Positions 24,880-36,334 of a stretch of 64,000 nt of DNA are shown one piece after another. Within the stretch, counting starts at the first letter, position 1. Every line of letters starts with the position of its first letter. Below the pieces are notes generated by a model, which saw only the letters and a list, made by a program, of their open reading frames with translations, did no database searches and was not told the origin of the DNA. Made by a program: the position numbers and the translations under genes. Source of the DNA: Phyto melanocephala (Eukaryota; Arthropoda; Insecta; Diptera; Rhinophoridae); assembly GCA_941918925.1 (NCBI GenBank), contig OW799234.1, positions 109,861,884 to 109,925,883 of the forward strand. Direction: 5' to 3'.

Positions 24880-25290
24880 TAATTTGTAAGCTTCAACGAT
24901 ATCTCAGTCGATAAAGAGTCCATTTAAGAAAATGGATCGGTTATGGACAGTTAGACTCCGTTAGGTCAATATATCGTCCTTTGATTGGTATTTTGTAGCA
25001 AACAAGAGTGTCGCCGATAACATCAATCGTTCTCAACTACTTAAAAGTATGTATTATCCACCTGCCACACTGAGAAAACAATATCGGTTGTAAGTACCGC
25101 AATTGTTGCCAATCGCATAGTTTAGTTGTGATAGTAGAATTTTACGGTAATATCTGCAGAATTTAAAGAGGAGGATATTGGCAACATTTGGTTTCAACAG
25201 GACGGCGCTACGTGCCACACAGCCGAAGCTACACTTTTTTTTTATAGCATTTTCAAAAAAAAAAGTTATTTGGCGGACCCTTTATGTAGT
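24880..25290 (+). pseudogene. Mariner-like transposase remnant (first copy)
   Basis: The frame near 25165-25230 reads EEDIGNIWFQQDGATCHTAEATL. It contains the second catalytic Asp in the WFQQDGATCHTA motif of mariner-like enzymes. Upstream text is decayed ('SQSIKSPFKKMDRLWTV'). At 25255-25287 it ends in AAGTTATTTGGCGGACCCTTT, the same inverted-repeat end as the relic at 36338. It is heavily mutated and internally deleted. Confidence 0.7.
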
Positions 25291-25429
25291 CAGCACTAAT
25301 AAATTAAGATTCTTGCAATAGAGAGAAAAGAAAAATTCGTTTGAAATAACTGAACCATTTGATTAGCAATGAATTTGTGTTTTCATTTTCTGGGTGCATC
25401 AACGATTTTCAAAACAAATCATCTTAAAA

Positions 25430-25680
25430 AATTCTGGTGCCAACTTGACAACAAGATCATGCGATTTATTTCCGTGCGATGTTTTTCCTAAGGATTTTCT
25501 GAAATCTTGGGTTTATGCGCACAAGACAGAAATAATCTCTAATCCGAGTGATATTTCGATGAAAAAGTAATGGAAAATTTCATGAACACAATAATGGCTT
25601 GTCGTAAGAGCCGTAAGGCCATATAACAGATATATTATTCCATACTTAATCACGAAATGTCTTCTAGGTATAATAAAACA
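25430..25680 (+). pseudogene. Mariner-like transposase C-terminal remnant
   Basis: Reads ...SCDLFPCDVFPKDFLKSWVYAHKTEIISNPSDIS and, after breaks, a basic C-terminal end. This follows the 'DLTPLDYFLWGYVKSKVY' pattern that holds the third catalytic Asp in mariner-like transposases. It may be the tail of the element at 24880 after rearrangement, or a second copy. Confidence 0.5.
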
Positions 25681-27649
25681 AAATTGCTTAGTATTTTAAA
25701 AAAATACGTTATATTAATTTAAAGTGAAAAAGTGCATTCTTACTAAGACACTCTTTAAAATTTTGCAAATGTCGCCTAAAGAAGAGATATTTGACGAATT
25801 ATCTGGGTTTTAAAAATATTCTATCGTGAAAAATACATTTTTGAGCAATACTAAAACTAGATTACACCTTGTCACTCACCTCAATCAATTGTAGTTTCAA
25901 GAAATTTTCTTTATATAATATTTCCTTTTCGATATATCTTGCTCTGAGTTAAAAAAAAAACAAACTTGGGAAACACTGCTTTTAATACTGATGGTTAGAA
26001 ATGAACACAATTTAGTATTCATATATTTGTAAGAATATTTATATACCATAAATACATAAAAATTTATATACATACTTATGTACTAGACGTTACATTACAT
26101 TTATACATATTTAATTACGTTTGTTTGGCTGAGTATATTACCGTTATACATTTTCATTGCCCAAACAACATATATAATATTGATATAAAAATATTACGGT
26201 ACTTAGGCACACATGCGAAAAGGTGATTTCTTCTTTTCATTGGTTAAGTACAATACACACAATAGTACATACCAGTGTTGCCACAGAACAAAAAAAAATC
26301 ATCTGTTGTTATATTAGTATTAGAATTTACGTAGGATTTGTGTAACAATAATTTTTTTATTTGACAAAGGAAAAAAAGGCAACGTTATACGATTAGCCTA
26401 TAAAAGATTTGATAATCAAGTCTTCCTTAGGAGATTGCGTATGTTCTATAACCGAACCTAGCTCTTAATATATATTTGAAAAAACATATTTAGGTGATTC
26501 ACAAGGTGTCTTATCATGTCATATTGTTCTAAAATTTTACAATGGTTTAAAAATTTTGTTTTTTCCTTTTAAACAAAAAGTGTCTTATAATAGTAGAACT
26601 TTGTACGCTATGTTTATTGTGCTGTCGTATTTAATAAGCAGAGACCTGTGCTAAATGGCACAGCCGGCTAAGCCACGCCGCAATAGTTTTTGTAAGCCGT
26701 CGCCGTTCATTGTATAATTTTATCGGTCCGACATCCAAATGTAAGTGCAGTTGCTAATTTTTGATAACAAATCACTATTATTATAGGCCATATGATTTTA
26801 TGACACTATTGTGAATTCCCCAATTGTAATGACTTCAATTAAGAAGAACGTATAAACAAGAAGTATGACATTATGCAGTAAATAGCAAAATTATGTACAG
26901 CTTAAAACAAAAAATATTTTAATGAACTTCCAACAATGAGCGTAAATATTGCTTTATACAACAACACTGGCATAAACATTCTTAAACTTCTTATGAAATT
27001 TTATTTACAACGTTGGAAAAAATAACGACTTTTTAAATACAAGTTACGCCTATCCAACAAACGTTCAAGCGTGTCGGTGTGCTGTCTAACCCCAACTTAC
27101 TACATACAGACTCCCCCTGTCATCTCAAACTCACTCAAATAAAATATATTAAGAGTGTTTACGTAAGGGGCATACTGGAAGAAAAAAAAAATACGAAATA
27201 GCAGTCATATTGGCCTGCTTACTTCACAGTCAAGGAAGAGAATAAAAATTATATAAACAGAAATTACATTTATGAACATGTCAAAAATTTTCAAAAATAA
27301 AAATTATGCTAATGATCTATAATTTGTCAAAAGCTTTATTTTTAATTGCTGTTGAAGCAAGTAGTGCAATTTCTGCAGTTTCGACTTAAATGCAAAACAA
27401 TTCTGAAAATTTTTTTCTATCAAAAGTTTTCTATGAAATTACCGTACCACCTTGCTGGCAAAAAAAAGTACGCTGTAATCTTTCGAACATAATTTTGCAA
27501 GACAATTTAAAAAATAAAATTCTTTCGGCTTTTTAAATTTTTTTTGAGGTCAATATCTTTTGGAGCAAAACATTTGTCCCCTCAAAGCACAATATGTATA
27601 TGATATGTGCTATTACGAGGAGCGACCTCAACGTTCGTCAGGAGAATAA
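25681..27649. other. AT-rich stretch, no gene seen
   Basis: No supported gene. A GC-richer patch at 26645-26735 ('CAGCCGGCTAAGCCACGCCGC') is probably a transposon end. A lone hAT-like terminus at 26274 was examined and not supported. Confidence 0.35.
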
Positions 27650-28230
27650 TAATTAGAATTCGTTAAGTATACTATTTTTGTCGAAATCTTTGACGGAACG
27701 TGGAGACCCGCGGAAGATGTTCAGGTCTGGTAAATGGATGTTTCTAAGAAATCGAATGACGATAGTGATGCTGGTATTCTTGGTCAAGGTTTTTACATAG
27801 CCCTACCCTGAGATATTTCAGGCTAAAATTCATGCCATTTGTAGAAGTACCTATGAATCATGGAGAAGGAATGTGAGAAAATCTCGCATTTATATTCTTC
27901 CGATTTGCCAAATGGCTTTTAAAGCTTTTGTGGCTTATCATGTCATTTCGGCTTTTCAATTTCATATTACTTGAATTTTATATTAAGGGTGCACAATTCG
28001 CTCTCCTTGACGCTAAGTTTGCTTATTGCTGGCGCATAGCTCAGGATAAAAGTCAGGCTAATCGGTTTGTGTTCCTCTCAAAGCCAAATCTCGGTAGCTT
28101 CTCCCCCTGGACAGGAGAGACTGAGGATGTTATCTGGTTTTCTGTTTTCTGACTGGTCATAGCAATCTCAGATACCATTTAAGTTAAACTGGCAGGACGA
28201 ATGTAGTGGCGTGCCTACAATTGCTACTAT
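27650..28230 (+). pseudogene. Non-LTR retrotransposon RNase H / C-terminal remnant
   Basis: Decayed frames read VQVW.DVSKKS.DDSDAGILGQGFYIALP and IFQAKIHAICRS. These resemble the 'TDGS...GAGV' and 'FQAEIHAI' motifs of the RNase H domain found after reverse transcriptase in R1/LOA-like elements. Near 28130 the string CFLTGHSNLRYHLS followed by GRTNVVAC matches the usual 'LTGH...RYHL.KLG' C-terminal segment. Several frame changes and stops make it non-functional. Reverse transcriptase itself is not present upstream. Confidence 0.6.
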
Positions 28231-30055
28231 AACTACTACTTGCTTGGAAATACAAAAAGCAGTGTTGTTTCAACTAAATGCTTTTAGCACTGTTTTAAGT
28301 GCTTTTAAAAATGTTTGTCACGAAATTTTTTCGAGTCAGTGCTCGGATATACATATCTCAGTCGATTTCCCTATTTCGTAAGCTTTAAAAAAAAAGGGTT
28401 AGTCATCGTAGTTTAATTTAAAATATATAAAATAAAACACATAAATTTAAAAGTGAACCTAAAATTTATATTATAGTTAAAAAATAATAATTTATGAAAG
28501 ACTTTGGTTTCAAAACTTGGTACACTTAAGGTGAAATGACCCATATTTAATAACAATTGCGGTATTTAATCATCTATTATACAATGCTTAAAACATATAC
28601 AATTATTTTTATCCGTTCATCAAGTTGAATATAATTTATCTACCCACTTAATTATATGTTAAAACATGCCTATTATTGTCGAGCAAATAAATAATTATGT
28701 CAGCATGAAAAGTCGGCTTATGACAATAGAAAAATACTTACATTTTTTGATGGTTAGCCCCCACTACGAACACATTTTTTTTAAATCTGTTGTTATTCCA
28801 AACGATTACAAGTGTGTACTACATTTAAACTACACTCAGAGTGGGAGTTTTTATAACTGGCAATTTTTTGATTAAACTAATAAAAAAAAACACCCAAGAA
28901 GTAAATATTTAGATGTTAAAGATTTTAGCAAAATGTAGGAATGGTGGGGGAGAAGAGCAAGAAATAAAATCATAAAAAACATTTCTTTAACATATGCACA
29001 AGATATGTTCTAACAAACGTACCTAAATACAAACACACAGACACATACGTAAATACATATCTAAGTCAGCTATCAAGCCATCTAAATAAGCAAAAAAACT
29101 TTGCATTTAACAAACTTCAGGAAGGATATAAAGGAGAGAAACAGAAAAAGGTAAAAATAAATACAAACATTTTCAAAGAAAAAGTGAAATGTATGTAGTA
29201 CATATGTATGTATGTTTGGGTATAGGTAAGATATGCATGTGATGTATGATTATGTAAAATTCAGCATTTTTATTTCACACATTTAAATCGTTTAGTTCGC
29301 CCAAAACGTTTATAAAAGAAAAAAGTACAGAAATCTTTCCCATTCTTATGGGTGTGTTGGAATTTTTGTTTTTTTCTTCAGTGTTTCGCGTGTAGGCGTG
29401 TGAATTTTTGGTGAAAGAAGGGAATAAAAAATATTTTCTTTTTTCTTTACCTTTCGTTTTCTGTGATTTTTGTTTTTTACAGGGAAAACTTCCGTTAAAA
29501 ATATCTGCCCTTTTTTTCTGCGATACGAATAAGTTTTTATAAAAGTGTGTTTGTGTACATTTCCTATTACATTAAAGGTTTTCTACATACATATGTGAAA
29601 ATGTAAATTTCATTGAGTATTACCCCGTAATATGTTTGTTTGATTTTCTTCTTATATATCTTTTTTCGTTTGCATTTTACGGCTACAGATGCTGCAAAAT
29701 TATAAAGGTAGTTAAATAGAAAGGCGGACAGACAGACATGCATACAAACAAAATAGTATTTATATAAATCTAACAGTGTAAGTTCTTATGTACATTGTTT
29801 GTTGTATAACGTGTCTGAATTTGGTATGGATATATTTTTTTTTTTTTGTATTTTTTCCACATAGTGGCAATCACCTCTTGGTAATCACAAAAATTACGAT
29901 ATTTTTATGTCATTTAGATTCCTTTAGGAAATATTGAAAACTGTTATTTACACAAAATCCAATTTAATTTTAATCAACTTTGAAAACATATTTTGTACAA
30001 TTTTTACAAGAATTCATAAAACTAAAAAAAAGTTTCTAAAAGTGAAGGTTTCAAT
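28231..30055. other. AT-rich stretch, no gene seen
   Basis: No supported gene. An open frame at 28666-28875 (69 codons) has no recognised motif. GTATGTATGT and TACATA simple tracts occur near 29190-29215. Confidence 0.35.
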
Positions 30056-30385
30056 ATGGTTTTGCACGGAAACGATTTAATTGCTTGGGACGCACTTAAG
30101 GCAGTTATAGAAAGAGTCTTAGGAAAAAATTGAGTCGACGATTGAGTCTAAGCAATCGGAGTGACCATGACATTAAAACTTCACTTTTTAAATAATCATT
30201 TGGCAGAGTTCGAAAAACAATTGCCAACAGAATCTGATGAGCAACCAACCTGATGGAAAAGTGGTTCAAAGGGAAAAAATGTATGCTGGTCTAGCCATAA
30301 AGTATTTTCATACGAAAATAAAGCAAAACGGTCGGAAATATGTTTTTAGATGATGAGACTAGCTCCGAAAGCGACGACTAAAGTT
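30056..30385 (+). pseudogene. Degenerate fragment of a repeat-encoded arthropod protein
   Basis: The frames read MVLHGNDLIAWDALKAVIER, then (after stops) TMTLKLHFLNNHLAEFEKQLPTESDEQ, and end with the acidic string LDDETSSESDD. The 'SLKIHFLxxHLxxFPxxLGxxSDEHGER' pattern is a recurrent element-like protein of arthropod genomes that I remember without a firm family name. At least two stops and a frame shift are visible. It is not functional; the source family is uncertain. Confidence 0.4.
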
Positions 30386-31000
30386 CAATATAAATATATA
30401 AAAGATTTTAAGTGTCCTTATTTTCATTCCTTATGTTCAAAATCGTAATAACATAAAAACAATAAAAATCTTTGACGAAATTTTACGTTTTTTGACAGTT
30501 TTGCTGTTTTGAGTAAGATGTCGTTGTTTTTTTTGATTTTATCTCAAGGTAAAATTTTTAGACCTGATTAAGAGCTACAAATTTGCCGAAGAGAGGCAAG
30601 CAATACTTCGAATAGTTCACGAGATATAGACTTAAGAATGTTTTTTGAAAATTGTACTAAAATCCAACCCCCAGTCGAAAATTTAAAAAATGGATTAAAA
30701 AGAAACCTTAGCTAATAATTCAAAACCCAGCTAGATTTTTTCTTCTACCATCACAAGCTTTCAAATTTCGGGGGTCTCAATTGGTTCAAGATTATGAAGT
30801 TCAAAAATGTGCTACTGTGTTATAGTTTGTCTTACCCTCCCACTTATTAATTTAATTTGGTGACTTTATCAAAGCAATGTTGATTTTTTATTGGATCTTT
30901 CTATATTAAGAAAATGACAATAAGTATTAAAATCTTAAATTAACTAATTTCTGGGTCTTTTGCCATTGCAATAGAGACTCCAATTTTCATTGCATGGTGG
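30386..31000. other. Stretch without a gene
   Basis: Nothing supportable. It is somewhat less AT-rich than the surroundings and may be transposon-derived. Confidence 0.3.
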
Positions 31001-31241
31001 TCATCATTCTAACGAGACCGAGAGGGCCAATGTGTCCATCCTCCTGAGTCGAGTATGTCCATTATAATACAGCAGATTCTGTGCGAGAGAATTTGGATGA
31101 GTTTCCAGTTTTCGTACATATTTTGAGCAGAAGATTTTTATTTCGTCGCGAACAAATGGAATATTAAAGTCCTTGTGCGTTACTAATGTACCACGGGTCT
31201 CCAGTAATAAGTCGCAATATTTTGTTTTGCTGTTTTTGTAA
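31001..31241 (-). pseudogene. Jockey-like reverse transcriptase, C-terminal end (split part)
   Basis: The minus frame reads YKNSKTKYCDLLLETRG, then FNIPFVRDEIKIFCSKYVRKLETHPNSLAQNLL and MDTLAL, and stops at about 31004. This is the conserved C-terminal tail of jockey-type reverse transcriptase proteins ('IPTVKEEI...RL..HPN.LA..LL'). It is in frame with the upstream part at 32036 once the Helitron between them is removed. Confidence 0.75.
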
Positions 31242-32035
31242 TCTATATATATAAAAATCAATGTGTGTTTGTATGTTTGTATGTTTGTATGTTTGTTTGT
31301 GCTTTATAGACGGTTAAACGGCTGGACCGATTTCCTTGAAATTTTTACAGAATCTTCCTGTATGTCTGGAAGGAACTATAGGCTATACTTTGGCTTGAAA
31401 TTGTAAGTGGGCGGGGTCCCACGCCCTATTAAAGAATAAGTATTAAATATTATATATCACGAAAGTTAATGCAGCTAGAGTCTTTAAATTAAGTACGGTA
31501 AACTTTGACATCCACACGAATATTTGGGTAAAAAATGGGCGGACTTGCAATAGTAGGCGTGGCCACATGAATTAAATACTAAAATTCATATATTTGGAAA
31601 ACGATATCGAATAGAGTAGTAAAATTTTGCAGGAGCAACTTTGACACACAAATGAACATTTAGGCAAGAAATGGGTGCATTATCAATAGTGGGCGTGGCT
31701 CCTATTAAATACTAAAATTCGTATATTTGGAAAACGATATCGATTAGAGTAGTAAAATTTTGCAAGAGCAACTTTGACACACAAATGAACATTTAGGCAA
31801 GAAATGGGTGCATTATCAATAGTGGGCGTGGCACCTACCATATGAATTAAATACTAAAATTCGTATATCTGGAAAACGATATCGATTAGAGTACTAAAAT
31901 TTTGCAAAAGCAACTTTGATATTCAAATAAACATTTATGGAAAAAATGGGTGCATTAACAATAGTGGGCGTGGCACCTGCCATATGATTTAAATACTAAA
32001 ATTTGGGGTGGCGAAGCGCACCGGGTATTAGCTAG
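31242..32035 (+). mobile_element. Helitron-like element, family 3a, inserted in a reverse transcriptase
   Basis: It begins TCTATATATATAAAAATC after A (31241) and ends GGGTATTAGCTAG before T (32036). Excluding it restores an uninterrupted codon series (…NIEK|YKNSK…) in the minus-strand retrotransposon frame, so the boundaries are exact. The body carries three or four near-copies of an about 150-base 'ATTCGTATAT.TGGAAAACGATATCGAT...GGGCGTGGC' unit. A short TATGTTTG microsatellite follows the 5' end. Confidence 0.9.
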
Positions 32036-32700
32036 TTTCTCTATATTAAAAGCAGAAGCTGTTCCCCATAGTTGCCTTCCATAGGTCCATATTGGCTTAA
32101 TGATAGCTTTGTAAAGTAGAACCTTGTAGTTTAGTTTGAGAGCAGAATGAGAACAAATAAGCCACTGAAGTTGTAGTGTTTTGAGTTTGAGTTGCATAGA
32201 TTTGGATTCGATATGTTGAAACCAGGTAAGGCGTCGATCAAAGTGTATACCAAAATATTTTATATGATTTTGCTCTGGGATAGCGATGTTATTTATCTTC
32301 AGGTTAGGACAGTTTCCCTTTCTCAAGGTGAAAGTGACATGTGCGCACTTTGCTGCGTTTACTTTTATTTTCCATTGGTTGAGCCATTTTTCGAGTTCTT
32401 TAATATGAACCTGCAGGCAATTAGAAGCAACTACTGGATTTTTATCTATGCTTATAAATGCTGTGTCATCTGCAAAAGTTGACGTGTGTATTAAGTTATT
32501 AGTGGGCATATCTGATGTATAAATTATATATATGAGAGGACCAAGTATACTGCCTTGGGGAACTCCTGCTGCGATTTTTCTTGAGTCCGAGATATAGTCT
32601 TTATACTTTACTACAAATAAACGATCCAATAAATAATTTCGCAGTAGTTTGTGGGTATTTAGGGCAATGTTGATGGATATCTAAAAATACTTCTGGTTCA
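32036..32700 (-). pseudogene. Jockey-like non-LTR reverse transcriptase, palm/thumb part
   Basis: The minus frame includes RNYLLDRLFVVKYKDYISDSRKIAAGVPQGSILGPLIYIIYTSDMP. The reverse transcriptase signature GVPQGSILGP is followed by the catalytic FADDTAF and the 'KWKIKVNAAKC' and 'IKYFGIHFDRRLTW' motifs. Upstream, near 32660, a 'PEVFLDI' string (motif A) is fused by deletion and frame shift, and all N-terminal parts are absent. The C-terminal end continues at 31001-31241 behind the Helitron. It is 5'-truncated and dead, although the palm region itself is undamaged. Confidence 0.85.
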
Positions 32701-33039
32701 TCTGTAGCTAATCTATTTATCGTATTCTTATTAGTTATTCATTGTCATGAATCAGAGACGTGGTAGGATTCATCAAAATCTCAGCCTAAAAATGCAGGTC
32801 CTTGATACAAACATTAATTCTCTTAATGTACAAAACAAATTGCGTTAAATGCAAATGAAAGCCAATCAAATCTAAGAGATTGAGAGATAAAAACACAAGG
32901 TATATAAAGAAGTTGGTTTAACTAAAGTTTTTAGCACTATTTGAAGGGTGAACCAACCATTATGCACGATGTTAACTGTGAGGCACACTTTTTTTTAATT
33001 TGATAGTTCTCTGCTTAACTATTTAACAAAATCTACCAT
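32701..33039. other. Stretch without a gene
   Basis: Nothing supportable. Confidence 0.3.
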
Positions 33040-33545
33040 TGAGAGGTACACAATTCTGCCGCGCATTCAGATTATTGAAGCGTTTTTCAAAAATGGGCGT
33101 TCAAAGCAAAACGTATTTCGTGCACTCCGTTAGCTTTTTTGGTCAGCATAGTCAATCAAATGTGTCCACACTCAGAAGAATTGTGCACAAATTTCAGCAA
33201 GAGCTGATTTCTAACCATTATACAGAAAGTTGGTAAATCATCTTTAGCGACGAGATACATTTCACCTCAGTGGGTTCGTTAACAAGCCGAATTGATGTAT
33301 TAAGGAAAACAATAATCCATTGGAAATTGTCGAAAAGCCGATGCATTCACAAAGAGTGACTGTTTGATGCGGTTTATGAGCTAACGGCGTCATCGGGCAA
33401 TACTTCTTCGAAATTGGGTTGGCTAAGCAGTTACCGTGAATGGTGTTCGCAAATCCTACATGATAACGAATTTATTGTGGGCAGAAATTAAGGATAAAGG
33501 CCTGAATGATGTGTGTGATTCCAGCAGAATGGTACCACCGGCCAA
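33040..33545 (+). pseudogene. Mariner-like transposase remnant (second family)
   Basis: It reads RIQIIEAFFKNGRSKQNVFRAL..FFGQHSQSNVSTLRRIVHKFQQ, the N-terminal helix-turn-helix of mariner-like enzymes. It continues, after a deletion and frame changes, with IFSDEIHFTSVGSLTSRID (first Asp region) and near 33525 with FQQNGTTGQA. In that last string the second catalytic Asp of the usual FQQDGATCHTA is replaced by Asn. Stops are frequent. It truncates at about 33545. Confidence 0.7.
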
Positions 33546-35305
33546 GCGAGTTTAAAGTAAAATAAATATAACTAATTATTATCAAAATTAGTTATTTACG
33601 ATATATTTTCATATTTCGAAATAAATACTAAACCTTTCTACATATATTTATTAAGAATTTTAACAGTTTGTTGTCTACGACATTAATATTTTTATCATTT
33701 TTGTGTTATGGTATAAAAATGTTTAATTTAAAATTTTTTAGATCAATTGAATTCTTAGTTTAATGTCACGTACATTTTTATATCAAACAGTTGTAAAATA
33801 ATAAAGCGTTCCTAAGTAAATAATTATGTATATTTTTTTATGGCTTTTACTATGTTATATTTAGTTAGAGAAAATCTAAATTTATGTTAAATTGTTTGAT
33901 CGTAAATGTATACGCCTGCACATGTCCCTGAGGGTGCCAGTGATGTTCTTTAGCTGAGTGTTTGAAGTGTGAGTATTCTGTAGATAATAGTTACCTAGCA
34001 CCACATTACGTTTATGTACCACAGAAATGTATAAAAACGAAAATCCAAAAAAAAAAACTTCATTTATGATTATAGGGATTATTTATAACGTTTTTTCCCT
34101 TCTCGAATACATGCATACACATATTCACATCCATATGTACAAGCAGACATACATACATACATGGCAGACATACTCGTAATGATTGTACGTAAAATAACCT
34201 GGAAAGTTTATGAATTCGTGTGCTTTTACAAATTAGTATTACGCCATGTTAACACAAACGTATGTCTGTGAATTTAGGAAAAAATCAATTTCTTAAAGTA
34301 ATTGAATATATTTTTTCCATTTATATTTATACAATTTAAGAGATAGAATTTTCTTAAATAAATAATTCATAAACATTTCTTCAATATTTTATTCCAAAAA
34401 AAGAAAAAAAATGTTTCTAAATTTTTTAGAAATAGATTTTTTTGCTTAAATAGCAAAATTTTCGATTTCTTTGATGAAAACGAATCTAACCGTAAATTTT
34501 TGTATTCAATTCATCCATAAAGAATTTATTTATATTTTTGTATAAAAAGCAGGAGTACCGAAAAAAACTGTATGTACTTGGTTCAGTATTATGAAAATTA
34601 TAAGTTAAAAAAACTTATTTTTGCGTTGTTCTTAACCGTGCTTTCAGAGTCATGGAACATAATGAGCAAACTTTATATTTCAATTATTAGGTAATTCCGA
34701 CGTTAGTTGGTATTTTCAACTTTACAAGGATATTCTTAAGATTATATCACAGTACTATAAAGGTGAACCGCACAACACAAAACTTAGTTTAATTCGAATT
34801 AATTGTATCACAGATGTTTTTTATACTTGCTATGGACACATAAGCATGAAACATTTTAAGAATTTTGTTTAAGTCGAAACTTTAAATATAAATATAATCT
34901 TACAAACAGAGCTTTCTTGTTAAATAGTTATTAAATGGATAATTTAATTTATTTTGAACTTTTACTCAAACGTACAAATTGCATTGATTAATTATGATTT
35001 CTTAGCTCTTACATATGTTTTAACAAGCATAGAAAAAATTCACCCAAATAAACTTCATCGTTAAATAGACATCTTGTTATGTTTATGCTTTCAATAAACG
35101 TTGGTTTATTTCCTTAAAAAAATGGGATTCTGTTAATTGCAAATAGCACTATTGAAATTTACATTATAAAAGTTTATTTGTTTAAAAACACTTAAATACT
35201 ACAATAGTTTATTGAATATAACACTATTATTATTAAATTAACATTGATATTCATTTGTCATTGATATTTGTTTGTCTAATGAACAATTACTACTGCTTAC
35301 TGCAG
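33546..35305. other. AT-rich stretch, no gene seen
   Basis: No supported gene. A small GTACAAGCAGACATACATAC simple tract lies near 34138-34160. Confidence 0.35.
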
Positions 35306-35636
35306 TTAACTTATATTTACACTGTGATACCGTATAGTATGTAGTTTGGGAGGCAATCCTTCTACCCGTTGTGGATTATATAGCACCACTGGCTTAGCTT
35401 CTTTAAAAACATAGAAATTTTCTGCCTGATCGTGTCTATCCTTAATTTTACAACTGCTCGTCACGCGCGAATTCGTGAGCTCCATTTGTCTGCCATCATC
35501 CAATGTTTTACTGTTCCTCTGTTAAAGCTTTGATACCAAATTCTAAATCACCAGACAATTTAAGATTGTTTTCAAACATAACTTTTGCATGCGTTCGCAA
35601 AGTAGCCTTTTTTAAGGTGCACTGACCACTTCTCAT
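35306..35636 (-). pseudogene. Unrecognised small coding-like segment with one frame break
   Basis: Two adjoining minus-strand frames look coding. The first runs from ATG at 35634-35636 (MRSGQCTLKKATLRTHAKV…LEFGIKALTEEQ, 42 codons) to TAA at 35508. The second continues immediately in another frame (SKTLDDGRQMELTNSRVTSS…YNPQRVEGLPPKLHTIRYHS) to TAA at 35306. Joining them needs a small indel at about 35508-35515. The amino-acid mix (Arg, Glu, Pro, His, Cys) is unlike the Ile/Asn/Phe/Tyr frames typical of this AT-rich DNA. A pyrimidine tract (TTTTCTTTACTTTTTTT) just upstream could be a splice acceptor, so it may be a last exon. I do not recognise the protein. It could be a small host gene with an assembly error, a pseudogene, or a fragment of an element. 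Confidence 0.4.
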
Positions 35637-35881
35637 AAAAAAAGTAAAGAAAATTACACAAAGTAATGAAAACTAATAAAATTAAAATCAAATCAAAATA
35701 ATTCTCTAACAATATCAGTAAACAAAGTAAAAAATAATTAAGGAAAAAATAAATTTATTAGGTATTAGCTCGCATTACATTGTATTATGGTGGTTCGGTT
35801 TAATGTGTTAGCAGCAACTTAAAGCGCTTATAACTCCTCCTTGAATAGGATCTAAAATGCACACATTTACAAGAACGTTAT
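35637..35881. other. Stretch without a gene
   Basis: Only the possible splice-acceptor tract next to 35640 is noted. Confidence 0.3.
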
Positions 35882-36310
35882 TATACCCTTCACAAAAAAG
35901 TAAAAAGGGTATACATAGGTTTATCATTCCGTAAGAAATTTCTACAATTTTCATTTCCGACCCCATTAAGTATACATTTTCTGAAAGCTTATGAATAAAG
36001 GAGTTGATTGAGCCCTAACCGTCAGTCCACCTGTCCGAGTGTATATTAAAATCAACTTTTTGAACCCCCCTGACATCTCCTGGACCCGCGTAAGGTATTA
36101 ATATATTAGAAATATTCTGAAGCAGATCAATATTGAAAATCAGAAAAATCGGTACATAAACAACTAAGACATGAGGAAAACACTACGACCACCACATACG
36201 CACAAACGTAGTATACTGGACAGAGTGAACCAGCTGAACCAAAAAAAAATTTTTTTTTTAATTTTTTTTAAACATATAATTTATAATTTTACAATGGATG
36301 TTTTTAAGCG
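35882..36310 (+). mobile_element. Family-1a element, 5' part, diverged
   Basis: It starts TATACCCTTCACAAAAAAGT and AAAAAGGGTATACATAGG. It keeps the 'CCGACCCCATTAAGTATA', 'GTCCACCTGTCCG' and 'CTGACATCTCCTGGACCCG' blocks and a short T/A core. It is interrupted near 36335 by a mariner relic and resumes at about 36784. Its divergence from other copies marks it as older. Confidence 0.65.
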
Positions 36311-36334
36311 GATAAAGTCATTATAAAACTAATG

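Noticed and set aside
26274..26968. A hAT-like start CAGTGTTGCCAC at 26274 with CAACACTG near 26961
   Set aside because: The 8-base flanks differ and no further inverted match exists, so a bounded element is not supported.
27928..28152. A 74-codon frame treated at first as a small gene
   Set aside because: It overlaps, in another frame, the decayed RNase H/C-terminal region of a non-LTR element.
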